In this document: piece by piece, positions 17,516 through 25,896 of the stretch
Layout of the letters: each line of letters begins with the position of its first letter
How positions within the stretch are numbered: position 1 is the stretch's first letter
Source: an uncultured bacterium
GTDB taxonomy: Bacteria; Verrucomicrobiota; Kiritimatiellia; CAIKKV01
Direction: 5' to 3'
DNA: 64,000 nucleotides
Assembly (NCBI GenBank): GCA_938038445.1
Contig: CALHRZ010000001.1
Location: 1-64,000 of the forward strand
Made by a program: the position numbers and the translations under genes
The notes under the pieces: model-generated
Database searches by the model: none
What the model saw: only the letters and a program-made list of their open reading frames with translations
Told to the model about the DNA's origin: nothing

Positions 17516-18135
17516 AAACACGCGCCGCCCGCCTCTTCCTGCAGAACTTAGGGTCGAATAACCCCGTCTTCAGCCAGGTTCTCGGCATCTGCTCCACCTT
17601 GGCCGTCACCAACCGCGTCCTGAACACCGTCGTCATGAGCCTAGGGGTCCTCTACACGCTCATACTCTCCAACATTCTCGTCTCCCTTTTGCGCCGCCGC
17701 ATCCCTCCTCGTGTCCGAATGATGAGCGAAGTGCTGATCATCGCCTCCGTTGTCCTCCTCTTCGATATCCTCCTCCGCGCCTTTTCTCCCGAAATCTCCC
17801 GACAACTCGGTCCCTACGTCGGCCTCATCATCACAAACTGTATTATCATGGGACGCGCCGAAGCGTTCGCCCTTTCCCACCCGCCCGCTCTTGCCGCCCT
17901 CGATGGACTCTCCTCCGGCTTGGGCTATGCCTACGTCCTTCTCCTGATCGCCGCAGTCCGAGAAGTGCTGGGCGCCGGCACGTTCTGGGGTTTGCCCATC
18001 GCCGGTTCGGCCTGGAGCCCTTGGACTCTGCTGGCGATGGCGCCTGGCGCGTTCTTCGTCCTCGCCACCTTGGTCTGGATTCTGAAAGGCGCCGTGCGCC
18101 CCCAACCCGCCACTCCGGAGGCCACCCCCCGATGA
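17512..18135 (+). CDS. nqrD: Na+-NQR subunit D
   Basis: A 207-aa integral membrane subunit with about six helices. NPVFSQVLGICSTLAVT at the start and LIITNCIIMGRAEAFA near 107-121 are hallmark NqrD sequences, including the conserved cysteine that helps bind the membrane iron centre shared with NqrE. The ATGA overlap with nqrC indicates translational coupling. Confidence 0.92.
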   Translation: MKTRAARLFLQNLGSNNPVFSQVLGICSTLAVTNRVLNTVVMSLGVLYTLILSNILVSLLRRRIPPRVRMMSEVLIIASVVLLFDILLRAFSPEISRQLGPYVGLIITNCIIMGRAEAFALSHPPALAALDGLSSGLGYAYVLLLIAAVREVLGAGTFWGLPIAGSAWSPWTLLAMAPGAFFVLATLVWILKGAVRPQPATPEATPR

Positions 18136-18728
18136 TCGCCGCCTTTTCATCCTGGTTTGCTCTTTTCTTTTCCGCCGTGTTCACTCAGAACATTCTCCTC
18201 ACCAACTATCTGGGAATGTGCCCATTCTTGGGCGCCTCCCGTGAACTCAAAACCTCGTTCGGCCTTGGGGCCGCCGTGGTCCTCGTCATGACCTTCACCA
18301 CGCCCCTTAATTGGCTGCTCTATCACAGCATTCTCCTCCCCCTGGGGCTCGAATACCTCGCCCTGATCGCCTTTATCAGCCTGATCGCCGCCTTTACGCA
18401 ATTGACCGAACTCGTCATTATGCGGGTTTCTGATTCCCTTCATGCCGCCCTCGGCATCTTTCTTCCTCTCATCACCGTCAATTGCGCCATCCTCGGCGCG
18501 TCCCTGTTCATGGTCGCCCGCCGCTACTCCTTCCTCCAAACCACAGCGTACGGCCTCGGGGGCGGTCTCGGCTGGATGCTCGCCCTCCTCGCCATGGCCG
18601 GGATCCGCCAACGGATCGCAAAAAACCGCCTTCCCCGAGGACTCGAAGGCGCCGGCATCGCTCTGATCATCGCCGGCATCATGGCCATGGCTTTCACCGC
18701 CTTCACCGGAATGGCAACCCCCGCATAA
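18132..18728 (+). CDS. nqrE: Na+-NQR subunit E
   Basis: A 198-aa membrane subunit, starting at the ATG that overlaps the nqrD stop. TNYLGMCPFLG near 26 and FLPLITVNCAILG near 110-120 carry the conserved cysteines. The following FMVARRYSF and LGGGLGWMLALLAMAGIRQR distinguish NqrE from its paralogue RnfA. Together with NqrD it forms the Na+ channel core. Confidence 0.92.
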   Translation: MIAAFSSWFALFFSAVFTQNILLTNYLGMCPFLGASRELKTSFGLGAAVVLVMTFTTPLNWLLYHSILLPLGLEYLALIAFISLIAAFTQLTELVIMRVSDSLHAALGIFLPLITVNCAILGASLFMVARRYSFLQTTAYGLGGGLGWMLALLAMAGIRQRIAKNRLPRGLEGAGIALIIAGIMAMAFTAFTGMATPA

Positions 18729-18740
18729 TGGAGGGGCACG

Positions 18741-19841
18741 ATGGGACTTGAATTCCTCCTGGGTGTGGGCGTCGTGACCGCCCTCAACACGGTGCTCGCC
18801 CTCCTTCTCGTCCTCGCCGAACGGTTCCTCGCCGATTATGGCCCCTGTACCCTCGCCCTGAACGGCGAAAAGAAAATCACCGTGGCCGGAGGCCGGGACC
18901 TGCTCGCGACACTCAAAGACCAGGGCGTGTTCATTCCCTCTGCCTGCGGAGGCAGAGGCTCCTGCGGCCTTTGCAAGGTAACCGTACTCAACGGCGGCGC
19001 TCCCCTCGCCACCGAATTGCCCTGGCTCAAACCCGATGAAATCGCCCGCCACATCCGCCTCGCATGCCAAGTCCGTGTCAAACACGATCTCTCCCTGCAA
19101 CTGCCTCCACAATGGCTCGAAATTCGTCAATATCGAACCACCGTCTCCTCCCTCCGAGACTTGACTCATGACATCAAGGAAGTCCGGCTCCGCCTTGTGG
19201 ATCCTCCCGAAATCGAATTTAAGGCCGGCCAGTTCATCCAGTTCGAAGTGCCCCCCTACGAACGGAGCGATGAGACCGTCTATCGGGCTTACTCCATTGC
19301 CTCGCCCCCCTCGGCTAAAAACGAAATCGAACTGGAAATCCGCTATGTCCCCAACGGTATCTGTACGACCTACGTCCATCGCCATCTCCGCCTCGGAGAC
19401 CCCGTCACCATTAACGGCCCTTACGGCGACTTCACACTCCGTCCCGGCGAGCGGGAAATCATCGCCATCGCCGGCGGCTCCGGAATGGCTCCGCTCAAAT
19501 CCATCCTCCTCGACATGGCCGAAAAGGAAATCGCACGCCGAATACGCTACTTCTTCGGCGCCCGCGCATTGCGGGATCTCTTTTTGCTTGAAGAGATGAA
19601 GACGCTCGAACAGCGCATTCCAGGGTTCGAGTTCATCCCCGCCCTTTCCAAACCCGACCCCATGGATGCTTGGAATGGAGAGACCGGCTTGGTGACCGAC
19701 GTGGCCGCCCGTTATCTCCCGGATGCCTCAGAAGCCGAAGCCTATCTCTGCGGCAGCTCCTTTCTCATCCAGGCGGCCATCAAAATGCTGACATCCAAAG
19801 GAATGCCCCGCGAACGAATCTATTTCGATGACTTCGGATAA
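18741..19841 (+). CDS. nqrF: Na+-NQR subunit F, NADH-oxidising flavoprotein
   Basis: A 366-aa subunit that takes electrons from NADH. An N-terminal membrane helix is followed by a plant-type [2Fe-2S] domain with cysteines in ACGGRGSCGLCKV (about 70-82) and near 112. An FAD domain (RAYSIASPP) and an NADH domain (GGSGMAPLKS, YLCGSS) follow, and it ends in IYFDDFG, a typical NqrF tail. GAGGGG lies ahead of the ATG. Its presence marks this complex as Nqr rather than Rnf. Confidence 0.94.
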   Translation: MGLEFLLGVGVVTALNTVLALLLVLAERFLADYGPCTLALNGEKKITVAGGRDLLATLKDQGVFIPSACGGRGSCGLCKVTVLNGGAPLATELPWLKPDEIARHIRLACQVRVKHDLSLQLPPQWLEIRQYRTTVSSLRDLTHDIKEVRLRLVDPPEIEFKAGQFIQFEVPPYERSDETVYRAYSIASPPSAKNEIELEIRYVPNGICTTYVHRHLRLGDPVTINGPYGDFTLRPGEREIIAIAGGSGMAPLKSILLDMAEKEIARRIRYFFGARALRDLFLLEEMKTLEQRIPGFEFIPALSKPDPMDAWNGETGLVTDVAARYLPDASEAEAYLCGSSFLIQAAIKMLTSKGMPRERIYFDDFG

Positions 19842-19849
19842 AATTCACC

Positions 19850-20380
19850 ATGAAACAACCGCCAAATCTTCAGGAAATCCAAGAGGCCATGCGGCCCGGC
19901 CGTCTTTCTCAAACCGGCTTTCTCGGAACGGACCCCCGCCCCCTCGGCGATATTCTCGCGGAAGACGATGCGACCGTCCGACGTCTCGGCCTGAGCCACG
20001 AAGCCCTTGCAGATCGTATGGCCTACTTCCGCGAAAAAGGCGTCGCCGGGCTCGGCGTTCCGGTCGATGTTCCGCCCCATTTTGAAGTCCGGGTGGATGG
20101 CGTCCGCGGGCGAATGCCCTGCCCCTTCCGGCACCCTGGACTTTACCCCAAAGTGTTTTGCCAAGTGAAAAATCTGCGAACTCGCGAAACGATCACCTTT
20201 TCCGATCTTCAAATTCACATGATCGGTGCGCACGGTTTCTATGAAGGGCGCGGTTCCGCCTATCGTCTCGAACCGGAAACCCTTATCCGTGTCCTCGAGG
20301 TCTCCCCGGCGGAATCCTCCTTCAATACGCCGCTCCATGAAGCTCCAGGCGGCGCCCCGTCCGATAGCCCCAGAGAATAA
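19850..20380 (+). CDS. Conserved protein of unknown function in the nqr operon
   Basis: A 176-aa soluble protein beginning 8 bp after nqrF, so it is almost certainly in the same operon. Recognisable blocks are GFLGTDPRPLGDILAEDD, VPPHFEVRVDGVRG, CPFRHPGLYPK and HMIGAHGFYEGRGS. It has one cysteine in each of CPF and FCQ and a strongly conserved-looking HMIxAHGFYEG stretch, but no motif I can link to a named family. No signal peptide or membrane helix. The last 59 bp overlap the convergent lipoprotein gene. A role in assembly or control of Nqr is possible but unproven. Confidence 0.75.
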   Translation: MKQPPNLQEIQEAMRPGRLSQTGFLGTDPRPLGDILAEDDATVRRLGLSHEALADRMAYFREKGVAGLGVPVDVPPHFEVRVDGVRGRMPCPFRHPGLYPKVFCQVKNLRTRETITFSDLQIHMIGAHGFYEGRGSAYRLEPETLIRVLEVSPAESSFNTPLHEAPGGAPSDSPRE

Positions 20381-21749
20381 CCCGACCGCCAGGTCCAACC
20401 GTCGTGGACCATTCGCCCGACGTCCTGTCGCCCTGTCGAATGCAAAACCGGTGTTCCCCCGCCGGGACGGCCCCCCGCCAGACCGACGCCCGGGCCGGCA
20501 GGCTGGTCCAGTTTCGAAGGTCTGCGCGTTCGGAGATGAGATTGTAGAGCGAAAGGAACAAGGCGGCCCATTCGCCACCCTTTTGCCGGCTGGCCGCCTC
20601 AACGGCTGCCCCTTTCGCCACCGCCCGCACAATCTGCCGAGTCGCAATCGCAGGCATTCGCTCCTGAAGCGCCCGCGCGGCAAGAGCCGTTAAATCCGTC
20701 AGCAACTCCACTCGACCCAGCGGTTCATTTCCACTCAAAAGTTCCGCGGACGGCCATCCGGATGGAGGCGATGAAAAAACAGGAAGGGCGACGGCCGTCC
20801 ATCCCGACGGCAGAGGAACCCATACGGTCGCTTCCTGCTTAAAGGGCAGAAACTCTTCTTCGAAAAAAAGAATGACCTCGCCCGAACCGGGAGGAACAGA
20901 GCGGACGATGGCCCCGGGCCACGCCGTCCGAAAGCGGGCCCAATCCTCCGTCATTGCCAGCCGCTCCGCCCCGCGAAGCACATCCGCACGCACCACGCGA
21001 TTGTCCGGCTGAAGTTCCGCCGCCTTCTTGTAATCAATATACGCGCCGTTTTCATCCCCCAGCAATTCTCGGACAACCGCGGAAACATAAAACACATACC
21101 CGTTCAGAAAGGAGCTTTTCACGCCGGCCGCCAGGCGGTCCAGCCCGGTCTGCACGGGCTGAAGGGAGGCGCTTTGCGCCAATTGCCACTCCCGTTCATG
21201 GCGCCGAGCCGCTTCAATCTCCCGCTCCCGTCGCCGTTCCGCTTCGGCTTGCCGCATCGCGGCAATTCGAACCTCAACCCCTGCCCCTTCCAAATTCCCC
21301 AAGAGAAGATAATTCAACGCCTGCTCGAGATGCAACATCACACGCTCATAACCCTCGGCATGATAGGGAATCGCATTATCGTTGATGAGAACGGCCGAAA
21401 ATTCTCCATACCCCTCCGAAAGCCGGATCATCGCCTCATCATCCCGCGCCCGGATGAGCTTCGCCGCTTCCCCATACCAGCGCCGACTGGATTCGAAATT
21501 CCCCTGAAGCTGGGCTAACCGTCCCGCTTCCAATAAATACAAAATCCGGTCCGCACTGCGGAGAAGAGGACCGAACGATCGCTCCGGATGGACGGGCCGT
21601 CCGCTTTCTACCGAGCGCAACAAAGGTTCCGTGCGGTTGGGATAGGGATTAAAAAGACTCGTCGTCGCGCAACCGGAACAACAAAGAATCGCTACAACCG
21701 CCCCCCATCCCCGCCACCCCCCACGCCGTATGCCGGCTTCGATTCGCAT
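20322..21749 (-). CDS. TPR-containing lipoprotein (COG3014-like)
   Basis: A 475-aa predicted lipoprotein. A hydrophobic stretch ends in a lipobox-like CCSGC near 23-28, so it should be acylated and anchored on the periplasmic side. Residues about 50-260 form helical repeats (LLEAGRLAQLQGNFESSRRW, ALNYLLLGNLEGA, GAYIDYKKAAELQPDN). The C-terminal half is a beta-rich domain of unknown role. It fits the poorly characterised COG3014 lipoproteins. Its 3' end overlaps the preceding convergent gene by 59 bp. Confidence 0.7.
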   Translation of the reverse strand: MRIEAGIRRGGWRGWGAVVAILCCSGCATTSLFNPYPNRTEPLLRSVESGRPVHPERSFGPLLRSADRILYLLEAGRLAQLQGNFESSRRWYGEAAKLIRARDDEAMIRLSEGYGEFSAVLINDNAIPYHAEGYERVMLHLEQALNYLLLGNLEGAGVEVRIAAMRQAEAERRREREIEAARRHEREWQLAQSASLQPVQTGLDRLAAGVKSSFLNGYVFYVSAVVRELLGDENGAYIDYKKAAELQPDNRVVRADVLRGAERLAMTEDWARFRTAWPGAIVRSVPPGSGEVILFFEEEFLPFKQEATVWVPLPSGWTAVALPVFSSPPSGWPSAELLSGNEPLGRVELLTDLTALAARALQERMPAIATRQIVRAVAKGAAVEAASRQKGGEWAALFLSLYNLISERADLRNWTSLPARASVWRGAVPAGEHRFCIRQGDRTSGEWSTTVGPGGRVILWGYRTGRRLELHGAAY

Positions 21750-21817
21750 GGTCTATTAGACGTCCCAGCGCGCCGATTTATTGAAAAACACCGTCTCGCC
21801 CGCCCTGGTCCGTGATT

Positions 21818-22558
21818 CTATAGCGGACTCATATCCCGAATCTGCGCCACCCCCCAAATCGTCAGGTCCTCGATCACACAAGAGGAAGGAACTCCAATCA
21901 GATAAACCAGCGATTGCGCGAATTCTGTCGGGCCAGGATACCCTGCCATCCAGGAATCATCCAGACCCGCCGCCGCCGCAAACCCGGTCCGCGCGGCCGC
22001 CGGAAGGAAAAGACTCGCTCGCCCACCCCATTTCGCCATTTCCAGGCAAAGGCACCGGGTAAACTCGGCCAACCCCGCTTTGGCTGCCGAATAAACGCTC
22101 CATCCCGGCCAGGCATGCGTCGCGCAAACGCTCGCGACATTGATGATCTGCCCTTTCCCCCGCGGTTTCATTCTGAGAACCGCTTCCCGCGATCCCAAAA
22201 TCGCCGAATGCAGATTAAGCTCCAACACGGCGCGGATGGTCGCTTCGTCCAACTGGTCTAGCGGCGCGATCTTGATACCCCCTCCCGCATTGTTTACGAG
22301 AACGTCCAGACCGCCAAAGGCACCCTCAACCGTCTGCATAACCGTTTTCCAATCATCCGCCCGGGTCGCGTCCGCGCAAAGCGCCAAGAGCCGGGGATTC
22401 GCACCGAGCTTCTCTTCCGCGTCCGCCAGCCGTTTCGTATCCCGCCCGGTGATGGCGACACAAGCACCCTCTTCCAGCAAAAGCCGGGCGGCTTCGAACC
22501 CAAATCCGGAAGTCCCCCCGGTAATCACCACAACCTTCCCTTCCAATTCCAGTTTCAT
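21818..22558 (-). CDS. Short-chain dehydrogenase/reductase
   Basis: A 246-aa classical SDR. The cofactor motif TGGTSGFG (14-21) and NNAGGG near 88 are present; the catalytic tetrad is completed by Ser in INVASV and the YSAAK motif near 152-156. Arg in TGRD suggests NADP(H) preference. The substrate is unknown. It lies 68 bp upstream of the lipoprotein gene on the same strand, without obvious functional linkage. Confidence 0.88.
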   Translation of the reverse strand: MKLELEGKVVVITGGTSGFGFEAARLLLEEGACVAITGRDTKRLADAEEKLGANPRLLALCADATRADDWKTVMQTVEGAFGGLDVLVNNAGGGIKIAPLDQLDEATIRAVLELNLHSAILGSREAVLRMKPRGKGQIINVASVCATHAWPGWSVYSAAKAGLAEFTRCLCLEMAKWGGRASLFLPAAARTGFAAAAGLDDSWMAGYPGPTEFAQSLVYLIGVPSSCVIEDLTIWGVAQIRDMSPL

Positions 22559-22826
22559 TGTTTTCCCTTTCCTTTGTTGGGCATCTTATCGAAAAAACGG
22601 CCTTCACGCACGAAAATTACGCCGCCCGGCAATTGATTCTCTTCCTGTAGTTCCAACACTCTGCGACCTGAAAGCGCGGGCCGCAATCGTTCTTCTCTTG
22701 GACATGTCCAACTCTTTTCAGCACTACCCTTGTTCCTTCTGGCATAATACGCTCCCGTTCCGCCGGAAAAGGACTTGACGGAACGGCCCGAACCGCCGAC
22801 ATTATTCAGCAAGAGAGGAGTTCCCA

Positions 22827-23387
22827 ATGAAGCGCTTAAATAACATCTGTTTTGCCCTTGTCTCGTTGCTCCTTCTGACCGCTTCTACCCAGGCTGCCGT
22901 CATCCGCGCCGGCGCGTGCAATGTTCGCGCCGATTTGGGTTTGGAAACCCCGATCGGCGATTACGACGTTCCCCCAGTCACCTTCGGGCTCGGATACTTT
23001 CCTCGGGATAACGTCGAAGCGGGACTCCTCCTTGGATACCGAAAATTGGGGTGGGACAGCTATTGGCGCAACAGCGGTGTCTGGGAATTAGGCCTTTTTA
23101 GCGAGTATCACCTTGATGTAAACTTCCCCTTCCACCCGCTTGCGGGGGCACGCCTCTCTGTTCTGGACGGCGATGAGTCCAGCGATACCGTCGGACAATT
23201 GATGCTGTATGGCGGTGCGAAATACTTTCTATCGGAATATGTGGCCCTTGCTTTCCATGCCGGCCTGGCTCTCGCCACGGAAAAAATCTTCGACGTGACC
23301 ACCCACATGAGGCCGGACGGCATCCCTTATGGCGAGGGGGACTCCTTTGGCTTCTTTTTCAGCCTGGGACTCCGCTTCTATTACTGA
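22827..23387 (+). CDS. Outer-membrane beta-barrel protein
   Basis: A 186-aa protein with a clear signal peptide (MKRLNNICFALVSLLLLTASTQA) and alternating hydrophobic and aromatic strands typical of a small 8-strand barrel. It ends in LGLRFYY, an aromatic C-terminus recognised by the BAM complex. GAGAGGAG precedes the ATG, and TTGACG at 22775 may be part of its promoter. Function unknown; structural or adhesive roles are typical for this fold. Confidence 0.75.
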   Translation: MKRLNNICFALVSLLLLTASTQAAVIRAGACNVRADLGLETPIGDYDVPPVTFGLGYFPRDNVEAGLLLGYRKLGWDSYWRNSGVWELGLFSEYHLDVNFPFHPLAGARLSVLDGDESSDTVGQLMLYGGAKYFLSEYVALAFHAGLALATEKIFDVTTHMRPDGIPYGEGDSFGFFFSLGLRFYY

Positions 23388-24742
23388 GCCACCGGTTCCG
23401 GCTCGTTCAGTTCGGCCAGTGGAGGGGCTTCGACCGCCTCGCGCTTGAACGTCGGCCGAGGGCGCGGACTGACAGGATGGTCGGAAAGCCGGATGTAAAC
23501 CTCCACGCGCCGGTTCAGCGGATGTCCCTCCACCGGATCGTTGGGCGCAATCGGCCGTTCAAAACCATATCCCGCCGTGCTCATCCGATCCCGTGCAATT
23601 CCGTAATGAACCGCGAGATGTTCTTTGACCGCATTGGCCCGGCGCAGAGAAAGGTCTTTGTTGTATTGAGCCCCGGAACGCCGCCGACGGTCGGCATGCC
23701 CTTCAACCTTTGCGGTGGCGCCCGAATCACGCGCAAGCGTTCGTCCAACAATCTCCAGCTCCCGGAAATACTGCGGTTTGATCACTGCTTGATCCGTGTC
23801 AAAGTTCAAATAAAGGGTATGCCGAATCAGATCATCCGCCTTGAACAAAGGATCCGTCCCGTCTTCCAAGACTTCATGGCCGTCGGAAACACCCCCCTCA
23901 TCCGTATCCCATTTCAAGGGGTTGGTCCCGAAAATAAAAACTTCCGCTCCATCCAACAGCCCGTCCCCGTCCGTATCCGGATTTAACGGATCGGTCCGAT
24001 GCCCATGCACGCCCTTCACTTCTTCATAATCGGTCAGCCCGTCCCCGTCGGTGTCCGGCTTGAAGGGATCGGTTTTGTAAATCTCACGCTCCTCCACATC
24101 GGTCAAACCGTCTCCATCGCTGTCCAGGGCCCCACCCGCGGCCAACAAACGCGGGGGAACACGGGCCCCCCAGGACCATACGGCCCCCACCTCAAGGACG
24201 CCGTTGCCTTCGCTGCCGCTGCCGGGACCGGAAAGAATGAATCGACCGTCGGCCCGTATGGCCCATTCGTCGTTCAAGTGCCAAAGCACCCCTGCTCCCG
24301 TGCGAAGACCGAGTTCCCATTGCCGTCCTGTTTCCAACTCTTCCGATGTATGGCGGAGATGAGCACCCACCGCCAAAAAAGGTTCCACCTTACGCCAGCG
24401 CATCGGGTGTAAAACCCCTTCCCCGCCAACACCCATCATCCAACAGCTATCCCAGTCGGGATTCCGAGTCCGGGTCGGCCGCGTCTTCGCCTCGGCCCGA
24501 GGTACAAGAAAAACCAACCCTTCCCAGTTCCACCATGGGTTGGCCTCGTAAATCAAACGGCCGGTTAAAAGAGGAGCCGGCTTGACCCATTCATCCCCTT
24601 CGAAAATCATCGCACCGACACCGACGCCCGCCGACCAGGGAAAGGGCCGTTCGCCTTCCTCGGTGGGCGCCGCCGCCGTGCGAACAACCGCCGCCATTCC
24701 AAGAGCTGCTGGTAAAACCCATCGCCAAGACCGAGTCCTCAT
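23381..24742 (-). CDS. OmpA-family protein with TSP3-like calcium repeats
   Basis: A 453-aa outer-membrane protein. The start at 24742 is preferred: GGAG lies upstream and it gives a compact signal peptide (WVLPAALGMAAVVRTAAA). Residues up to about 210 are an OmpA-type barrel. About five thrombospondin type-3 Asp-rich repeats follow (DSDGDGLTDVEE, DTDGDGLTDYEE, DTDGDGLLDGAE), which bind Ca2+. The C-terminal OmpA domain (VEGHADRRR, LSLRRANAVKEHL, RRVEVYI) binds peptidoglycan. It probably ties the outer membrane to the wall. Confidence 0.88.
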   Translation of the reverse strand: MRTRSWRWVLPAALGMAAVVRTAAAPTEEGERPFPWSAGVGVGAMIFEGDEWVKPAPLLTGRLIYEANPWWNWEGLVFLVPRAEAKTRPTRTRNPDWDSCWMMGVGGEGVLHPMRWRKVEPFLAVGAHLRHTSEELETGRQWELGLRTGAGVLWHLNDEWAIRADGRFILSGPGSGSEGNGVLEVGAVWSWGARVPPRLLAAGGALDSDGDGLTDVEEREIYKTDPFKPDTDGDGLTDYEEVKGVHGHRTDPLNPDTDGDGLLDGAEVFIFGTNPLKWDTDEGGVSDGHEVLEDGTDPLFKADDLIRHTLYLNFDTDQAVIKPQYFRELEIVGRTLARDSGATAKVEGHADRRRRSGAQYNKDLSLRRANAVKEHLAVHYGIARDRMSTAGYGFERPIAPNDPVEGHPLNRRVEVYIRLSDHPVSPRPRPTFKREAVEAPPLAELNEPEPVAQ

Positions 24743-24805
24743 AATGCGTCCGCTCCTTCGTCCATCCATCTTTATCGAGTACACTAATCAGGACCCGTCG
24801 AAAAA

Positions 24806-25048
24806 TCAATCGCCGATTTTGTAGAATCTCTTCCCGAGGTGCCTCCTCTTGCCGTTCCGGTACACCGTGCCGAAATCGGAAGGCCGCCGCACAAACAGCA
24901 GCTCCCCTCTCGCGCCACCGTTTTGAACCGCGGCTCTGGAGTCCCGTCCTTTCAATCGCAGGCTTCGTTCACAGGCTTCCCTGTTTCGTTCGATTCTTCC
25001 TCTTTTAGTCTTATACGGCCTCCCCCCACATCTTCCGCCCTGTTCCAA
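24806..25048 (-). CDS. Doubtful 80-aa frame between pcm and the OmpA gene
   Basis: A frame with a TTG start directly after the pcm stop (GAGGA nearby) and a tail LFVRRPSDFGTVYRNG that looks more protein-like than random. No ATG or GTG start, and no family is recognised. It may only be an open gap. Confidence 0.2.
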   Translation of the reverse strand: MEQGGRCGGRPYKTKRGRIERNREACERSLRLKGRDSRAAVQNGGARGELLFVRRPSDFGTVYRNGKRRHLGKRFYKIGD

Positions 25049-25744
25049 TTATCCTCTGTCTTCTGAAAACGTTAAGCCGAGGTCTGTATCCCGACCAACC
25101 GACGGACCCTCAACAAGCGGGACAAAACGGACCGGCAAACCTTCTTCGCGCACGATACGGCCCTCCTGTTTCCAAAACCGAACCAGCCGCTGACTCCAGC
25201 CGTCCCCGATTGGAAAAATCGCCCGTCCCCCCTCTCGAAGCTGTGCCCAAAGAGTCCGGGGCTCGCGGGCGGCCGCGCAAGAACCGATCATCGCATCGAA
25301 CGGTGCTTCCTCCGGCCAGCCCAATCGCCCATCCCCGCACCAAATCCGTACCCGCCCCGAATATCCTTCCCGCGCCAACACCTCCTCCGCCCATCGAGCC
25401 AGCGCCGGAACGATCTCGACCCCAAACACCCATTGTCCCATCTCCGCCAACACGGCCGCCACATAGCCGCTGCCACTGCCGATTTCCAAGACTCGTTCGC
25501 CCGGCGCCAATTCAAGCTGCTCGATCATGTGGGCCACAATAAACGGCTGGGAGATCGTCTGCCCATGGCCGATCGAATACGGATGATCCCCGTAGGCTTC
25601 TGCGGGATGCACCGGCGGACCCGGAATGAACCGATGGCGTGGCACCACCGCCATGGCCTTCAGCACGCGCTCATTCCGAATCCCATAGCGCACCAGCGTC
25701 TCCACCATGGCCGCCTGCGCCCCTTCCCAATCCGCTTCGCGCAT
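25049..25744 (-). CDS. pcm: Protein-L-isoaspartate O-methyltransferase
   Basis: A 231-aa repair enzyme that methylates L-isoaspartyl residues in damaged proteins using S-adenosylmethionine. Motifs include VPRHRFIP, YGDHPYSIGHGQTISQP (substrate site) and the SAM motif VLEIGSGSGYVAAVLA. The open frame extends upstream to 25894, but the ATG at 25744 has AAAGGAG before it and gives the normal family length. Confidence 0.93.
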   Translation of the reverse strand: MREADWEGAQAAMVETLVRYGIRNERVLKAMAVVPRHRFIPGPPVHPAEAYGDHPYSIGHGQTISQPFIVAHMIEQLELAPGERVLEIGSGSGYVAAVLAEMGQWVFGVEIVPALARWAEEVLAREGYSGRVRIWCGDGRLGWPEEAPFDAMIGSCAAAREPRTLWAQLREGGRAIFPIGDGWSQRLVRFWKQEGRIVREEGLPVRFVPLVEGPSVGRDTDLGLTFSEDRG

Positions 25745-25896
25745 CCCCGCTCCTTTCTTCGCCTCAGTCTCTCCCAAAGCATACCACAACACCATCCGAA
25801 GAAAAACCGATCCGCTCTTTCCTCTTGCGGTTTCGTATTGTAAATTGTCCCAACCACGACTTAACATTACGCGTTGACGATCGCGGAGGAACACGC

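Noticed and set aside
15900-19841. Reading the electron-transport operon as Rnf
   Set aside because: NqrF and NqrD/E-specific sequences are present and RnfB and RnfC are absent.
22559-22826. Possible protein remnant on the minus strand (tail GGVIFVREGRFFDKMP)
   Set aside because: No start codon or ribosome-binding site and no family recognised; treated as an intergenic gap that holds the promoter of the barrel gene.
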